DNA of 15,764 nt from Verrucomicrobiaceae bacterium (GTDB taxonomy: Bacteria; Verrucomicrobiota; Verrucomicrobiae; Verrucomicrobiales; Akkermansiaceae). Where the stretch lies: assembly GCA_947372405.1 (NCBI GenBank), contig CANBTO010000048.1, forward strand, positions 1 through 15,764. The letters are read 5' to 3'. Below are positions 1 to 8,577 of the stretch, in pieces. Both the position numbers and the translations under genes were made by a program. The notes beneath the pieces are model-generated. The model searched no databases. It worked only from the letters and a program-made list of their open reading frames with translations, and had not been told where the DNA came from. Positions within the stretch are counted from its first letter, which is position 1, and each line of letters starts with the position of its first letter.

Positions 1-2
1 CC

Positions 3-3000
3 TCCGATGACGTGGTGATCACCGTCAACGGCTCTCCCGACTTCGCCATCACCTATGCAGGAAACAACCCCACCGGCGGCACTCCGCCGCTCACCCAGGC
101 CAAAGCCCCGGGTGTCAACCTCACCCTGGCCACGAACAGCGGCAATCTGGTGAAAACCGGCTATACCTTCGCCGGGTGGAACACGGCCTCCAACGGCAGC
201 GGCACCTATTACGCGCCCGGATCGACTTACTCGGCCGATGCCAACCTTGCCCTCTATGCACAGTGGTCGCTCGGCTCCGGCCCGGGCACCATTTCGGTGA
301 CGCCTGCAACCGGTCTGACCTTCTCCGGCGCTTACGGCGGATCCTTTTCGCCAGCCTCGCAATCTTACACGCTCACCAACCCCGGCATCACCCAGATCAA
401 CTGGACCGCCTCGAAGACGGCGAACTGGCTGACCCTCAGTCCCACCAGCGGCACACTTGCACCTGGTGCCAACGCCACGGTGACAGTCTCGATCAACAGT
501 GCCGCGAACACCTTGTCGGCTAACAGCTACGGCGACACGCTGACATTCACCAACACCACCAACGCCAACGGCAACACCACCCGGGGTGTTTCTCTAACTG
601 TCAATCCGGCCACCGCCGCGGTCAGCCTCGGCGGCCTTGCGCAGACCTATAACGGATCGCTGAGGCCGATTACCGTTAGCACCACTCCGTCCGGTTTGTC
701 GAACTCGGTCACCTACGCAGGTTTTGCCACAGTGCCTACCAATGCAGGGACCTACGCCGTGACAGCCACGATCACCGATCCCAACTATACCGGCAGCGCC
801 TCGGGTTCGTTGGTGATCGCGAAGGCCTCGCAGACGATCACGTTCGCTTCTCTCTCGCCCGTGTTGGACAACGCCGCGCCCTTCACCCTCGGCGCCACAG
901 CCACTTCCGGCCTAACGGTTTCCTATGCCAGTTCCAATCCCTCCGTCGCCACCGTTTCCGGAAACACGGTCACCGTCGTCGGTGTGGGCACCACCACCCT
1001 CACCGCCTCACAAGCGGGAGACTCCAACTACAACGCCGCGACATCCGTGCCGCAGACACTCACGGTCGTCCGGGCCAATCCGCTCGCCGTGACCGGCACC
1101 TACAAGGTATTGATCGGCCAGACACTCACGCTCGACGGCAGCGCCTCACTGCCATCCAACGGAGCGACTCTCACCGCGTATGATTGGGATCTGAACAATG
1201 ACGGCATCTTCGGCGATGCCACCGGTGCCACACCGGCCGCCATCAACTTCGCCACCCTGACCGGCACTTGGGGAATGGTCCAAGGCTTGAACACGATCAA
1301 GCTGAAGGTCACCGATTCCGCTAACAAAACCTCCACCGTTTCCACCACCGTGGAACTCATCCTCAACCTGACATGGGATGCAAACGGCACCACCGCCAGC
1401 CAGACCAACGGTGCCGGCGCATGGCTCACCGCCAACCAATGGTGGGACAGCACGACCAATCAGACTTGGGCATCCGGCTCCAGTGCCACCTTCGGCGGTG
1501 CCGCCACTGCTGGCGGAGCGGTCACACTCGCAAGCCCGACAACGGTAAATGCCATCACGTTCAACCAGTTCACCGGCACCTACACCCTTGGCACTGCGGC
1601 ACAGGCCCTGACCATCAATGGGGGCCTCACCATCAATTCGGCCGCAGCCATCGTCACGTTCGCGAGCCCTCTAACACTCGGAGCGGCGCAGACATGGACG
1701 AACAACAGTGCCAGCGCGCTCACCCTGAACACCGCCATCGGTCTCGGCAGCAACACGCTGACCGTCGCAGGCACAGGCACCACCACATTTGCGGGTGCCA
1801 CCGCCGGAATCGTCAGTGGAACGGGCGGCATCACCATGAACGGCTCCGGCCTCCTGCTGCTCGGTGCGGGCAGCGCCCCGGCTCACAGCTACTCCGGTGC
1901 CACCACGGTCAGCAGTGGCGTCATGCGGCACGCAAACAACATCCCCGCCGCATCCAACGTCGTTCTGAACGGTGGCGTCATCGAGGATTATTTCAACACC
2001 GCCTTCACGCGGGCGCTGGGCACCGCTGCCGGACAGGTCCAGCTAACAGGTGGCGCGAGTGGATTCGGTGAAAACGGCGATTCATCGACCGTGAACCTCG
2101 GCAACGCCGGCGCTCAGATCACCTGGGGCACCGCCACCTTCCAACCGACAACTTTGATCCTTGGCGCATCCACCGCTCAGGCTAACAGCACTCGCAACTC
2201 CACACTTACATTTGCAAACCCGATCAACTTCAACGGTGCGACCCGTACGATCGCGGTGGATCAGATCGACGGAGCGAATGGAACAACCACAGCACAAAGG
2301 ATCGGCAACGGATCCATCATCACAGGAAATCTCACCAACAGCACAGGCACCGCCGGACTCGTCAAAACGGGTGTCGGCCGATTGTCGATCAGCGGAACCA
2401 ACACCTACAACGGCGGCACCACCATCAGCGCGGGCACGCTACGTTTCCCCAGCCTCGTCTCAATGCCCGCCACCGGTGTCGTGGCGGTCCAAACCGGAGC
2501 GATTCTTGGCGTCAGCGTCGGTAGCGCCGGCCAGTGGACCACCGGCACCAGTGGCAATGGCACCATCGGCGGCCTCCTTGCCGGGCTCGGTGGCCAGTCC
2601 GGCAGCACCGTGACTTATGCTGGCAACGTCGGCCTGGAACTCAACAACGGCACCAACCAGACCTACTCCGGCAACATCGCCGACGTGGGCACCACGCTGG
2701 GCATCATTAAGAATGGTGCCGGAATTCTGACTCTCAGCGGAACCAATTCCAACACCGGCCCGATTCGCGTATTCGCGGGCACGCTGCAATTCGGCACGAG
2801 GGCTTCGCTCTATAACTCGACGACCGGCAGTTGGACGTCTGCCAACCTCAACGTCCAACCCGGCGGCGCACTAGCCTTCAACGTCGGCGGGTCGGGTGAG
2901 TTCACGACTGGCGACGTCACCACCCTTCTGACCAACCTCGCTGCCAGCCCCGGTCTTTCCAACGGCATGAATTCGGGCTCGACCTTGGGCTTTGACACCT

Positions 3001-6000
3001 CCAACGCCGTCGGTTCATTCACCCTCGGCAATGTGATCGCCGATACCACCGGCACCTACGGCGGCGCTCGCGGCGTGACCAAGCTGGGCACCGGCACACT
3101 GATCCTCTCCGGCCCCAGCACCTACAGCGGTTTGACCACGGTCACCGGCGGCACGCTGAACCTCACGGGCGGCATCAAAAGCGGCGGCATGACGGTCAAT
3201 AGCGGCACACTGCTCTTTGGCAGCACCGCCATTGCCACTGGCGGTGCGATTAATGTCACCGGCTCGTTCCAGATCGGGACGGCAACGCCCGCGAATCTCG
3301 GTGGTGGCGACATCACGCTGAACACGGGTGGGGTTTTGTCCTCCGACAGCCCCACCGCCAGGACGGTCACTAACAGGATTGTGATGAACGGCAACTTCAC
3401 GTTGGGCGACACGACCAACAACGGCAAGTTGACATTTACCACCGCCACCACCTCCACGACCGGCTCGGCCGCCCGCAGCATTACGGTCCTTTCTGACGCC
3501 GATTTCAGCACCGCATTGGGCGGCACTGGCGGGATTAACAAGCTGGGTGCCGGAACCACCTTGACCCTCTCCGGTGTGAATACCTACACGGGATCAACCA
3601 CAGTCAGCAATGGCACGCTGACACTCTCTGGAAACCGCACCGTAGCTACCACCAGCGGTTACTTGATCAATACCAGTGGGACGGCAATACTCAACTTGCA
3701 ACATAACTCGAGCTACGCCGTCGGCACGGATTTCGTCGTCGGCGCGGCGAACGGAAACGCGACGGTGAATCATTCCTCGGGCACCATCAGCGCGGTGGGC
3801 GGCAATGGGTTGATCATGGGCAACGGCACCAGCACCTCGAATTACAATCTCAGCGGCGGAGCGATCGGATCAACCACCCCGGTGAGTATCATCATGGGCA
3901 CCAACTCCGGCACGAGCGCGGCCAGCCCAAGTGTTTCGACCATCAACGTGAGTGGCTCCGGCACCCTAACAGCATCTACCCTGCGTATTGGTCGTTACGA
4001 TTTCTCGGCACAGTATAATACCACCAGCACTTTCAATCAGACCGGAGGGACGGCGATGATCACCACCTTGGGTCTCGGCGGACAAGCAGCAAACACAGCC
4101 TCCACGGGGCCGATCATAGCCAACCTCAACTTGACCGGTGGCACCTTCACGGCAACGACCATTGCCTCGATCTCTGCCGGCGGCGCTACGACCGTTCCGA
4201 ATGCCAACTCGTCCTTCATCACCATCGGCGGCACGGCACAGGTCACGCTGGGTGCCTTCCCTACCGCTAGAGGGACTAACTCCTCAGCAACGATCACCTT
4301 TGATTCAGGCGCGACCGGGTTCCTTTCCCCAACGGCGGCCAGCGCCAGCTACATGCCCGCTGGAACCTTCACCAACGCCTACCTCACCGCCAACGGTGCG
4401 AATTTCAATGTGCCCACAACCAAGGACATCACCGTTGGGCAGGTGCTTCAAAATGCCACTTCCCAAGCAGGCACGCTCACCAAGAGCGGCGTTGGCACTC
4501 TCACCCTCAGCGGCGCGAGCTCCTTCTCAGGCAACCTGACGATCAGCGACGGCACCCTATCGCCAAACCTTGTCTCCGTTGTTTCCAATCCGACCGTGAG
4601 TCCTCTCGGCAATCCGCAGACTGCGGCGCGGCTGATTACGGTGGGCAGCACAGGCACACTGAACTTCGCCTCGAGCGACGTGATGGGCAACGGCGGTTCC
4701 GCACCGCTTGTCACGCTGGTCAACAACGCCGGCACCATCAGAAACACCAGCAACCAGTTCAACGCCCTCGGGCCGGTGCAGCTCAATGGTGGCTCGCTCA
4801 GTTCCTTCGGCGGCGGCAGCACGGCCTTCCCATCATTTGCCCTCACTGGAACGGTCACCAGCGACGGCACTGCTGTATCCACGATCGGCAGCACGGGCAC
4901 ATTCTCGCAAATAGGACTCAGCACGGGCGGGACGATCTTTAATGTGGCGGATGCGGTCAGCGGCAGCGACTTGAACGTCACAGCGGTGCTGGCGAACTGG
5001 GGCTCCCCCCTCAATAACGGCTCCCTCGTCAAGTCCGGGCCCGGCACAATGACCCTCGCCGGTGCCAACACCTATACCGGACCCACCACCGTCAATGCCG
5101 GCACGCTGGCCTTGAGTGCGAGCAACGTTCTAACCGACACCACCGCAGTTTCCATCGACAATGCCACTCTTTCCGTGGGGTCGGGATGCACAGAGACTGC
5201 CGGAACTCTCAACATCACCAACACCGCCACCATCAATCTTGGCACGGGAGCCACCCTGGCCTTCGCCAACAGCAACGGGACTTGGACCGGCACTCTGAAC
5301 ATCACCGGCACCTTCGTTGCAGGTTCTTCGCTTCGCTTCGGCACCGGCAACACCGGCCTTTCCAACGCCCAACTCTCCCTCATCTCCAAGCCAGGTGGAG
5401 GTCCCGTCGCCCTGGATTCCAACGGTTATCTTGTCGATGCCCCTGCCCTTACCCTCACAGGTGCTCCGATCGTCGCAGTGAACACCACCTACGGCCTACC
5501 CTCGCCTACCCCGACCCGCTTCAGTGTTTCAGGCAGCAATTTGACTCCAGCTTCCGGCAATTTGACCGTCGCAGCGCTTGCTGGATTTGAGTATTCCACC
5601 AGCGTCGGCGGCACTTACACCACGACCTTGCTCATCCCTTACACCGGGGGCGCGCTATCCAGCACCGATGTGTTTGTGCGTCTGGCGGCCAATGTGAGCG
5701 TGGCCGGTTCTCCCTATTCGGGAAACATCTCGGTTTCCGGCGGCGGCGCAGCACCCAAGACCATCGCGACGATCTCCAGCACAGTGAGCAAGGCGACTCC
5801 AACCGTGACGGTGACGGTAGGCAGTTATAGTTACAATGGTTCGACGCAAGGGCCGACTTCCTACAGCACCAGCCCGACCGGCGACACCGGTGCGCCGACG
5901 TGGAGCTACGCAGGCACGGGCGGAACGACGTATGGCCCGAGCTCGGTCCGGCCGACGGACGCTGGCACTTATACCGCCACGGTGGCCCTCGCCACCGACA

Positions 6001-7232
6001 GCAACTTTAATACGGCAAGCTCCAGCGCGACGGCATTCGTCATTGCCAAGGCGACTCCAACCGTGACGGTGACAATCGGCAGTTATACTTACAATGGCTC
6101 GGCGCAAGGACCGACCGCCTACACCACCAGCCCGACCGGTGATACCGGAACTCCGACGTGGAGCTATGCCGGAACGGGCGGGACGACGTATGGTCCGAGC
6201 GCGACCCGGCCGACGGGCGCTGGCACTTATACCGCCACGGTGGCCCTCTCTGCCGACGGCAACTTCGATGCGGCGAGTTCCAGCGCGACGGCATTCGCCA
6301 TTTCCAAGGCGACTCCAACCGTGACGGTCACGGTGGGCAGTTATACTTACAATGGCTCGGCGCAAGGACCAACCACCTACAGCACCAGCCCGACTGGCGA
6401 CACCGGCGCGCCAACGTGGAGCTACACAGGCACGGGCGGAACGACGTATGGTCCGAGCGTTACCCGGCCGACTGACGCGGGCACTTATACCGCCACGGTG
6501 GCCCTCGCCACAGACAGCAACTTTAGCACGGCGAGCTCCAGCGCGACAGCATTCGCCATTGCCAAGGCGATCCCAACCGTGGCGGTCACGGTTGGCAGTT
6601 ATACTTACAATGGTTCTGCGCAAGGGCCAATTTCCTACAGCACCAGCCCGACTGGCGACACCGGCGCGCCAACGTGGAGCTACACAGGCACGGGCGGAAC
6701 GACGTATGGTCCGAGCGTTACCCGGCCGACTGACGCGGGCACTTATACCGCCACCGTGGCCCTCTCTGCCGACGGCAACTTCGATGCGGCAAGCTCCAGC
6801 GCGACGGCATTCGCCATTGCCTATGGCAATCCATATCTAGCCTGGGCCGGCACGGCAGCTTTCGATGCCGACACCAACGGCGACGGGGTGGGCAACGGTC
6901 TCGCATGGTTGTTCGGCGCGACCAGCAAGGACGCCAACGCCAACGCCCTGCTGCCAACCTTCGACAACACCAGCGATCCCGACTTTTTCATCTTCAGCTA
7001 CCGCCGCAGCGATGTCGCCAACACCGATCCCAACACCACCATCGTGGTGCAATACAGCAGGGACCTGAAAGACTGGACCGATGCCGTCGCAGGGCCGGAC
7101 ATCGTCATCAACCAAGCCGACAATTTCTACGCCACCAACCCCGGCGTGGACAGGGTGCAGGTAAAAATCGGGAGAACCCTCGCCAACGGCGGCAAGATCT
7201 CAGTCCGTCTCAAGGTCGTGAGTGCGCCGTGA
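3..7232 (+). CDS. Giant secreted beta-strand-repeat mosaic protein, 5' end outside the window
   Basis: The frame is open from the window edge, so the true start and signal peptide lie upstream; the stop is TGA at 7230-7232. Residues here are counted from the GTG at 12. In order: an InlB/Flg_new-type repeat ending in YAQW (about 13-85), a BACON-like domain (94-198), an MBG-type domain with QTYNGS (204-272), a Big2-like domain (273-352) and a PKD-like domain (355-450). A long region of autotransporter-associated beta-strand repeats follows, with clear copies at nt 2358, 2703, 3075, 3534, 4476 and 5028 (pattern K-x-G-x-G-x-L-x-L-S-G...GTL). Then come a TYG/VSGSNL-type domain (nt 5451-5792), four MBG-like repeats (nt 5793-6824) and a C-terminal module with DADTNGDGVGNGLAWLFG and a YRRSD strand. 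Composition is Gly/Thr/Ser/Ala-rich with almost no Cys, as expected for an extracellular beta-solenoid. No C-terminal beta-barrel or PEP-CTERM tail is visible. The role is probably a surface or secreted adhesin/matrix protein; ligand unknown. Confidence 0.9.
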   Translation, partial: SDDVVITVNGSPDFAITYAGNNPTGGTPPLTQAKAPGVNLTLATNSGNLVKTGYTFAGWNTASNGSGTYYAPGSTYSADANLALYAQWSLGSGPGTISVTPATGLTFSGAYGGSFSPASQSYTLTNPGITQINWTASKTANWLTLSPTSGTLAPGANATVTVSINSAANTLSANSYGDTLTFTNTTNANGNTTRGVSLTVNPATAAVSLGGLAQTYNGSLRPITVSTTPSGLSNSVTYAGFATVPTNAGTYAVTATITDPNYTGSASGSLVIAKASQTITFASLSPVLDNAAPFTLGATATSGLTVSYASSNPSVATVSGNTVTVVGVGTTTLTASQAGDSNYNAATSVPQTLTVVRANPLAVTGTYKVLIGQTLTLDGSASLPSNGATLTAYDWDLNNDGIFGDATGATPAAINFATLTGTWGMVQGLNTIKLKVTDSANKTSTVSTTVELILNLTWDANGTTASQTNGAGAWLTANQWWDSTTNQTWASGSSATFGGAATAGGAVTLASPTTVNAITFNQFTGTYTLGTAAQALTINGGLTINSAAAIVTFASPLTLGAAQTWTNNSASALTLNTAIGLGSNTLTVAGTGTTTFAGATAGIVSGTGGITMNGSGLLLLGAGSAPAHSYSGATTVSSGVMRHANNIPAASNVVLNGGVIEDYFNTAFTRALGTAAGQVQLTGGASGFGENGDSSTVNLGNAGAQITWGTATFQPTTLILGASTAQANSTRNSTLTFANPINFNGATRTIAVDQIDGANGTTTAQRIGNGSIITGNLTNSTGTAGLVKTGVGRLSISGTNTYNGGTTISAGTLRFPSLVSMPATGVVAVQTGAILGVSVGSAGQWTTGTSGNGTIGGLLAGLGGQSGSTVTYAGNVGLELNNGTNQTYSGNIADVGTTLGIIKNGAGILTLSGTNSNTGPIRVFAGTLQFGTRASLYNSTTGSWTSANLNVQPGGALAFNVGGSGEFTTGDVTTLLTNLAASPGLSNGMNSGSTLGFDTSNAVGSFTLGNVIADTTGTYGGARGVTKLGTGTLILSGPSTYSGLTTVTGGTLNLTGGIKSGGMTVNSGTLLFGSTAIATGGAINVTGSFQIGTATPANLGGGDITLNTGGVLSSDSPTARTVTNRIVMNGNFTLGDTTNNGKLTFTTATTSTTGSAARSITVLSDADFSTALGGTGGINKLGAGTTLTLSGVNTYTGSTTVSNGTLTLSGNRTVATTSGYLINTSGTAILNLQHNSSYAVGTDFVVGAANGNATVNHSSGTISAVGGNGLIMGNGTSTSNYNLSGGAIGSTTPVSIIMGTNSGTSAASPSVSTINVSGSGTLTASTLRIGRYDFSAQYNTTSTFNQTGGTAMITTLGLGGQAANTASTGPIIANLNLTGGTFTATTIASISAGGATTVPNANSSFITIGGTAQVTLGAFPTARGTNSSATITFDSGATGFLSPTAASASYMPAGTFTNAYLTANGANFNVPTTKDITVGQVLQNATSQAGTLTKSGVGTLTLSGASSFSGNLTISDGTLSPNLVSVVSNPTVSPLGNPQTAARLITVGSTGTLNFASSDVMGNGGSAPLVTLVNNAGTIRNTSNQFNALGPVQLNGGSLSSFGGGSTAFPSFALTGTVTSDGTAVSTIGSTGTFSQIGLSTGGTIFNVADAVSGSDLNVTAVLANWGSPLNNGSLVKSGPGTMTLAGANTYTGPTTVNAGTLALSASNVLTDTTAVSIDNATLSVGSGCTETAGTLNITNTATINLGTGATLAFANSNGTWTGTLNITGTFVAGSSLRFGTGNTGLSNAQLSLISKPGGGPVALDSNGYLVDAPALTLTGAPIVAVNTTYGLPSPTPTRFSVSGSNLTPASGNLTVAALAGFEYSTSVGGTYTTTLLIPYTGGALSSTDVFVRLAANVSVAGSPYSGNISVSGGGAAPKTIATISSTVSKATPTVTVTVGSYSYNGSTQGPTSYSTSPTGDTGAPTWSYAGTGGTTYGPSSVRPTDAGTYTATVALATDSNFNTASSSATAFVIAKATPTVTVTIGSYTYNGSAQGPTAYTTSPTGDTGTPTWSYAGTGGTTYGPSATRPTGAGTYTATVALSADGNFDAASSSATAFAISKATPTVTVTVGSYTYNGSAQGPTTYSTSPTGDTGAPTWSYTGTGGTTYGPSVTRPTDAGTYTATVALATDSNFSTASSSATAFAIAKAIPTVAVTVGSYTYNGSAQGPISYSTSPTGDTGAPTWSYTGTGGTTYGPSVTRPTDAGTYTATVALSADGNFDAASSSATAFAIAYGNPYLAWAGTAAFDADTNGDGVGNGLAWLFGATSKDANANALLPTFDNTSDPDFFIFSYRRSDVANTDPNTTIVVQYSRDLKDWTDAVAGPDIVINQADNFYATNPGVDRVQVKIGRTLANGGKISVRLKVVSAP
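5793..6824 (+). repeat. Four tandem 258-bp repeats encoding 86-residue MBG-like units
   Basis: Unit starts are at 5793, 6051, 6309 and 6567, recognisable by GCGACTCCAACC (GCGATCCCAACC in unit 4). Every unit carries YNGS-x-QGP, SPTGDTG and RPT-x-AGTYTATVAL. Units 1 and 3 end in the ALATDSNF type and units 2 and 4 in the ALSADGNFDAASSS type, giving an A-B-A-B order. Positions 6376-6496 are identical to 6634-6754 (121 bp), so the front halves of units 3 and 4 have been homogenised recently. The repeats stay exactly in frame and lead straight into the C-terminal module of the host gene. Confidence 0.95.
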
Positions 7233-7261
7233 GCAAGGAGGCTCATCAAATCAGTCGCATC

Positions 7262-7702
7262 ATGATGCACTCGAGTCACCACGCCATGTGTTTTGCCGCC
7301 ACATTCGCCATACTTGCCGGCTCCTGCGCCACAATGACCTCGAATGGGAATCTGAAATCGAGGGAAACACAGCTTCAAAGGACGCCACTCATCGAGGTCG
7401 CCACCCGCGGCTCCGGTATGGGCAACTTCGACACACATATTGTCGATCTACCGGAAGACCTCGCAAAACTCCGTTCGTGGATTCGAGAGCATGCCTGGCC
7501 TCCGATCGATTCGGACACCGTGGGTGCAGTCCAACCTCGCGGCTATTTCACGATCTTCGAAGGCAATTCAATTTCATCATCCTCGTTCCGCGTTTACGTC
7601 TATGGTCCCACTTCGCGTTCACATGCTCGTGTCCATCCTCGTGTCCATGTTTCCGACAAAGACTGGCAGACTCTTCTATCCTCGCTGCCCGACATGCGTT
7701 GA
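7262..7702 (+). CDS. Small putative lipoprotein, function unknown
   Basis: About 146 residues from the ATG at 7262. The N-terminus has a hydrophobic stretch (MCFAATFAILAGSCAT) ending in a lipobox-like AGSC, which suggests signal peptidase II processing and lipidation. The rest is soluble and resembles no family I recognise; it contains VDLPEDLAKLRSWI, FRVYVYGPTS and a C-terminal DWQTLLSSLPDMR. The start is uncertain. An AAGGAGG lies at 7235-7241, 20 nt before the ATG, which is too far for normal use. A GTG at 7229 overlaps the upstream stop and would add 11 residues to a still plausible signal peptide. The gene follows the giant surface protein closely and could be co-transcribed with it. It is less GC-biased than its neighbours. 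Confidence 0.6.
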   Translation: MMHSSHHAMCFAATFAILAGSCATMTSNGNLKSRETQLQRTPLIEVATRGSGMGNFDTHIVDLPEDLAKLRSWIREHAWPPIDSDTVGAVQPRGYFTIFEGNSISSSSFRVYVYGPTSRSHARVHPRVHVSDKDWQTLLSSLPDMR

Positions 7703-7735
7703 TCCGGCCGAAATGTATCCGAATTAATGCCGGAT
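7702..7735. terminator. Possible bidirectional terminator hairpin between convergent genes
   Basis: ATCCGGC (7702-7708) and GCCGGAT (7729-7735) form a perfect 7-bp inverted repeat with a 20-nt loop. It sits between the lipoprotein stop and the end of panD. There is no T-tract on either side, so termination is only suggested by position. Confidence 0.3.
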
Positions 7736-7772
7736 TCGCACCCTCCCCCCATCTCCCACTCTCCCCCTCTCG

Positions 7773-8120
7773 TCACGGCCCCACGCGCACGACGTGGTTC
7801 TTTTCGTCGAGCAACAGCACCTTCGGAGTCACTTCCGTTTCCGAAACGCCGAACGCCATGATCGTCACGCGCTCCCCGGCCTTGATGAGATGGGCGGCGC
7901 CGCCGTTGATCAGGATCTTGCCGGTGCCCGGCTTGCCTTCGAGCACGTAGGTTTCCAGCCGCGCCCCGGTGGTGATCGAGGCCACCAGCACCTTTTCCCC
8001 GGCCCACAAATCCGCCCCGGCCATCAGATCCGAGGGGATCTCGATGCTGCCTTCGTATTCGACATCCGCCTCCGTGATCATGGCACGGTGGAGTTTGGAC
8101 TTGAGGACCTCGCGGAACAT
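7773..8120 (-). CDS. panD: Aspartate 1-decarboxylase proenzyme (PanD)
   Basis: PanD converts L-aspartate to beta-alanine for pantothenate and coenzyme A synthesis in the cytoplasm, using a pyruvoyl group made by self-cleavage. The 115-residue product aligns without gaps to the first part of E. coli PanD: K9 and H11 in KLHR, Y22-E23-G24-S25 with cleavage expected between G24 and S25, R54, T57 and Y58 in ARLETY, and N72 in INGGAAH. All these positions are conserved, so the enzyme should be active. The start at 8120 gives MFREVLKSKLHR, the normal family N-terminus; the longer in-frame extension upstream is Arg-rich and unlike the family. No Shine-Dalgarno sequence is obvious. No other pantothenate gene is nearby. 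The gene is divergent from the B12-riboswitch operon. Confidence 0.95.
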   Translation of the reverse strand: MFREVLKSKLHRAMITEADVEYEGSIEIPSDLMAGADLWAGEKVLVASITTGARLETYVLEGKPGTGKILINGGAAHLIKAGERVTIMAFGVSETEVTPKVLLLDEKNHVVRVGP

Positions 8121-8274
8121 GCGGCGGAGGGAAAACCCGCCAGCCGCCCTCGTCAAGCGGCAAGCTGGCCCAGCCTCCGATTCCGACCTCTTCCGCATGA
8201 TCCATGATCTTCTTCGCATCGGGTCTGATTCGGGCCGCCCCGTCCAGTTTCGCCTTGTTCCGGCACCGCGGATT
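8121..8274. other. Divergent intergenic region between panD and the riboswitch, no gene assigned
   Basis: This stretch must hold the promoters for panD (leftward) and for the riboswitch transcript (rightward), but I cannot identify convincing -35/-10 boxes. On the minus strand a frame running from about 8290 reads plausibly (GRKLANPRCRNKAKLDGAAR, then IRPDAKKIMDHAEEVG) but begins after a stop with no start codon until 8205. It may be a relic or chance. Confidence 0.4.
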
Positions 8275-8437
8275 GGCGAGCTTCCGGCCGACCTACCACG
8301 AAGGCGTCATGGAATCCGGTGAAAATCCGGAACAGTCGCGCTGCGGTGACCGGTTGCAATTCCCATCAGTCCAATCGTTTCGAAAACAAACGGTGAAGGC
8401 GGGAGGAGCGATAACCGGAAGTCCGAATACTTGCACC
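8275..8437 (+). ncRNA. Cobalamin (B12) riboswitch aptamer
   Basis: The conserved core is directly readable: GGAATCCGGTGAAAATCCGG at 8311-8330, then AACAGTCGCGCTGCGGTGAC at 8331-8350, which follows the family pattern GGAA..GGTGAAAATCC..aCtGtCcCGCaaCgGTgA. The 3' box AGTCCGAATACTTGC is at 8420-8434. TCCGG (8315-8319) pairs with CCGGA (8327-8331) to form the P5-type hairpin. GCGAG (8276-8280) can pair with CTTGC (8430-8434, one G-U) to close the aptamer. A small hairpin just downstream, CCGG/CCGG at 8460-8472, exposes TTCA, complementary to TGAA in the P5 loop (8320-8323), which fits the L5-L13 kissing interaction known in this family. In this family adenosyl- or methylcobalamin binding represses the downstream genes. 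Confidence 0.9.
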
Positions 8438-8489
8438 TTCGTTGCTCGTCACCCGCCAGCCGGTTCATCCGGTGAAGCGGGGTCCACAT

Positions 8490-8510
8490 GATCCTCCGCG
8501 AAAGGGGATC
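8490..8510 (+). promoter_or_regulatory. Leader hairpin downstream of the riboswitch
   Basis: GATCCTC (8490-8496) pairs with GGGGATC (8504-8510) around the loop CGCGAAA (one T-G pair). It has no T-tract, so it is not a standard terminator. It may be part of the expression platform or a spacer structure. Confidence 0.45.
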
Positions 8511-8514
8511 CGGC

Positions 8515-8574
8515 GAGAGATGGCGTGCCGGGATTTTCCCGCCGCCTCTCTTCAACCCACAAACACTGAAGAGA
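8515..8574 (+). promoter_or_regulatory. Predicted riboswitch expression platform: alternative hairpins, one hiding the ribosome-binding site
   Basis: Sequestering hairpin: TCTCTTCA (8547-8554) is the exact complement of TGAAGAGA (8567-8574), an 8-bp stem with a 12-nt loop. Its 3' arm is the purine-rich ribosome-binding region 3 nt before the ATG at 8578. Competing hairpin: AGAGA (8516-8520), GGCG (8522-8525) and CGGGA (8529-8533) pair with TCCCG (8537-8541), CGCC (8543-8546) and TCTCT (8547-8551). Both structures need 8547-8551, so they exclude each other. The pairings are visible in the sequence; that B12 switches between them is inference. Confidence 0.6.
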
Positions 8575-8577
8575 ACC

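Noticed and set aside
5655..6623. A 322-residue minus-strand frame over the tandem repeats
   Set aside because: It is Arg-rich and repeats with the same 258-bp period as the real gene on the plus strand, which marks it as a shadow of the repeat array.
8130..8290. A coding-looking minus-strand frame upstream of panD (NKAKLDGAAR, RPDAKKIMDHAEEVG)
   Set aside because: It begins after a stop with no start codon before 8205, overlaps the riboswitch at one end and panD at the other, and continues as an evident shadow frame. It could be a relic, but I cannot support a gene.
8490..8541. Rho-independent terminators in the riboswitch leader
   Set aside because: The hairpins at 8490-8510 and 8529-8541 lack T-tracts. 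The visible competition over the ribosome-binding site fits translational control better.
8488..8577. Extension of the DUF4465 gene to the upstream ATG at 8488
   Set aside because: The added 30 residues are not signal-like and lie in the structured leader. The ATG at 8578 has a ribosome-binding region and begins a normal signal peptide.
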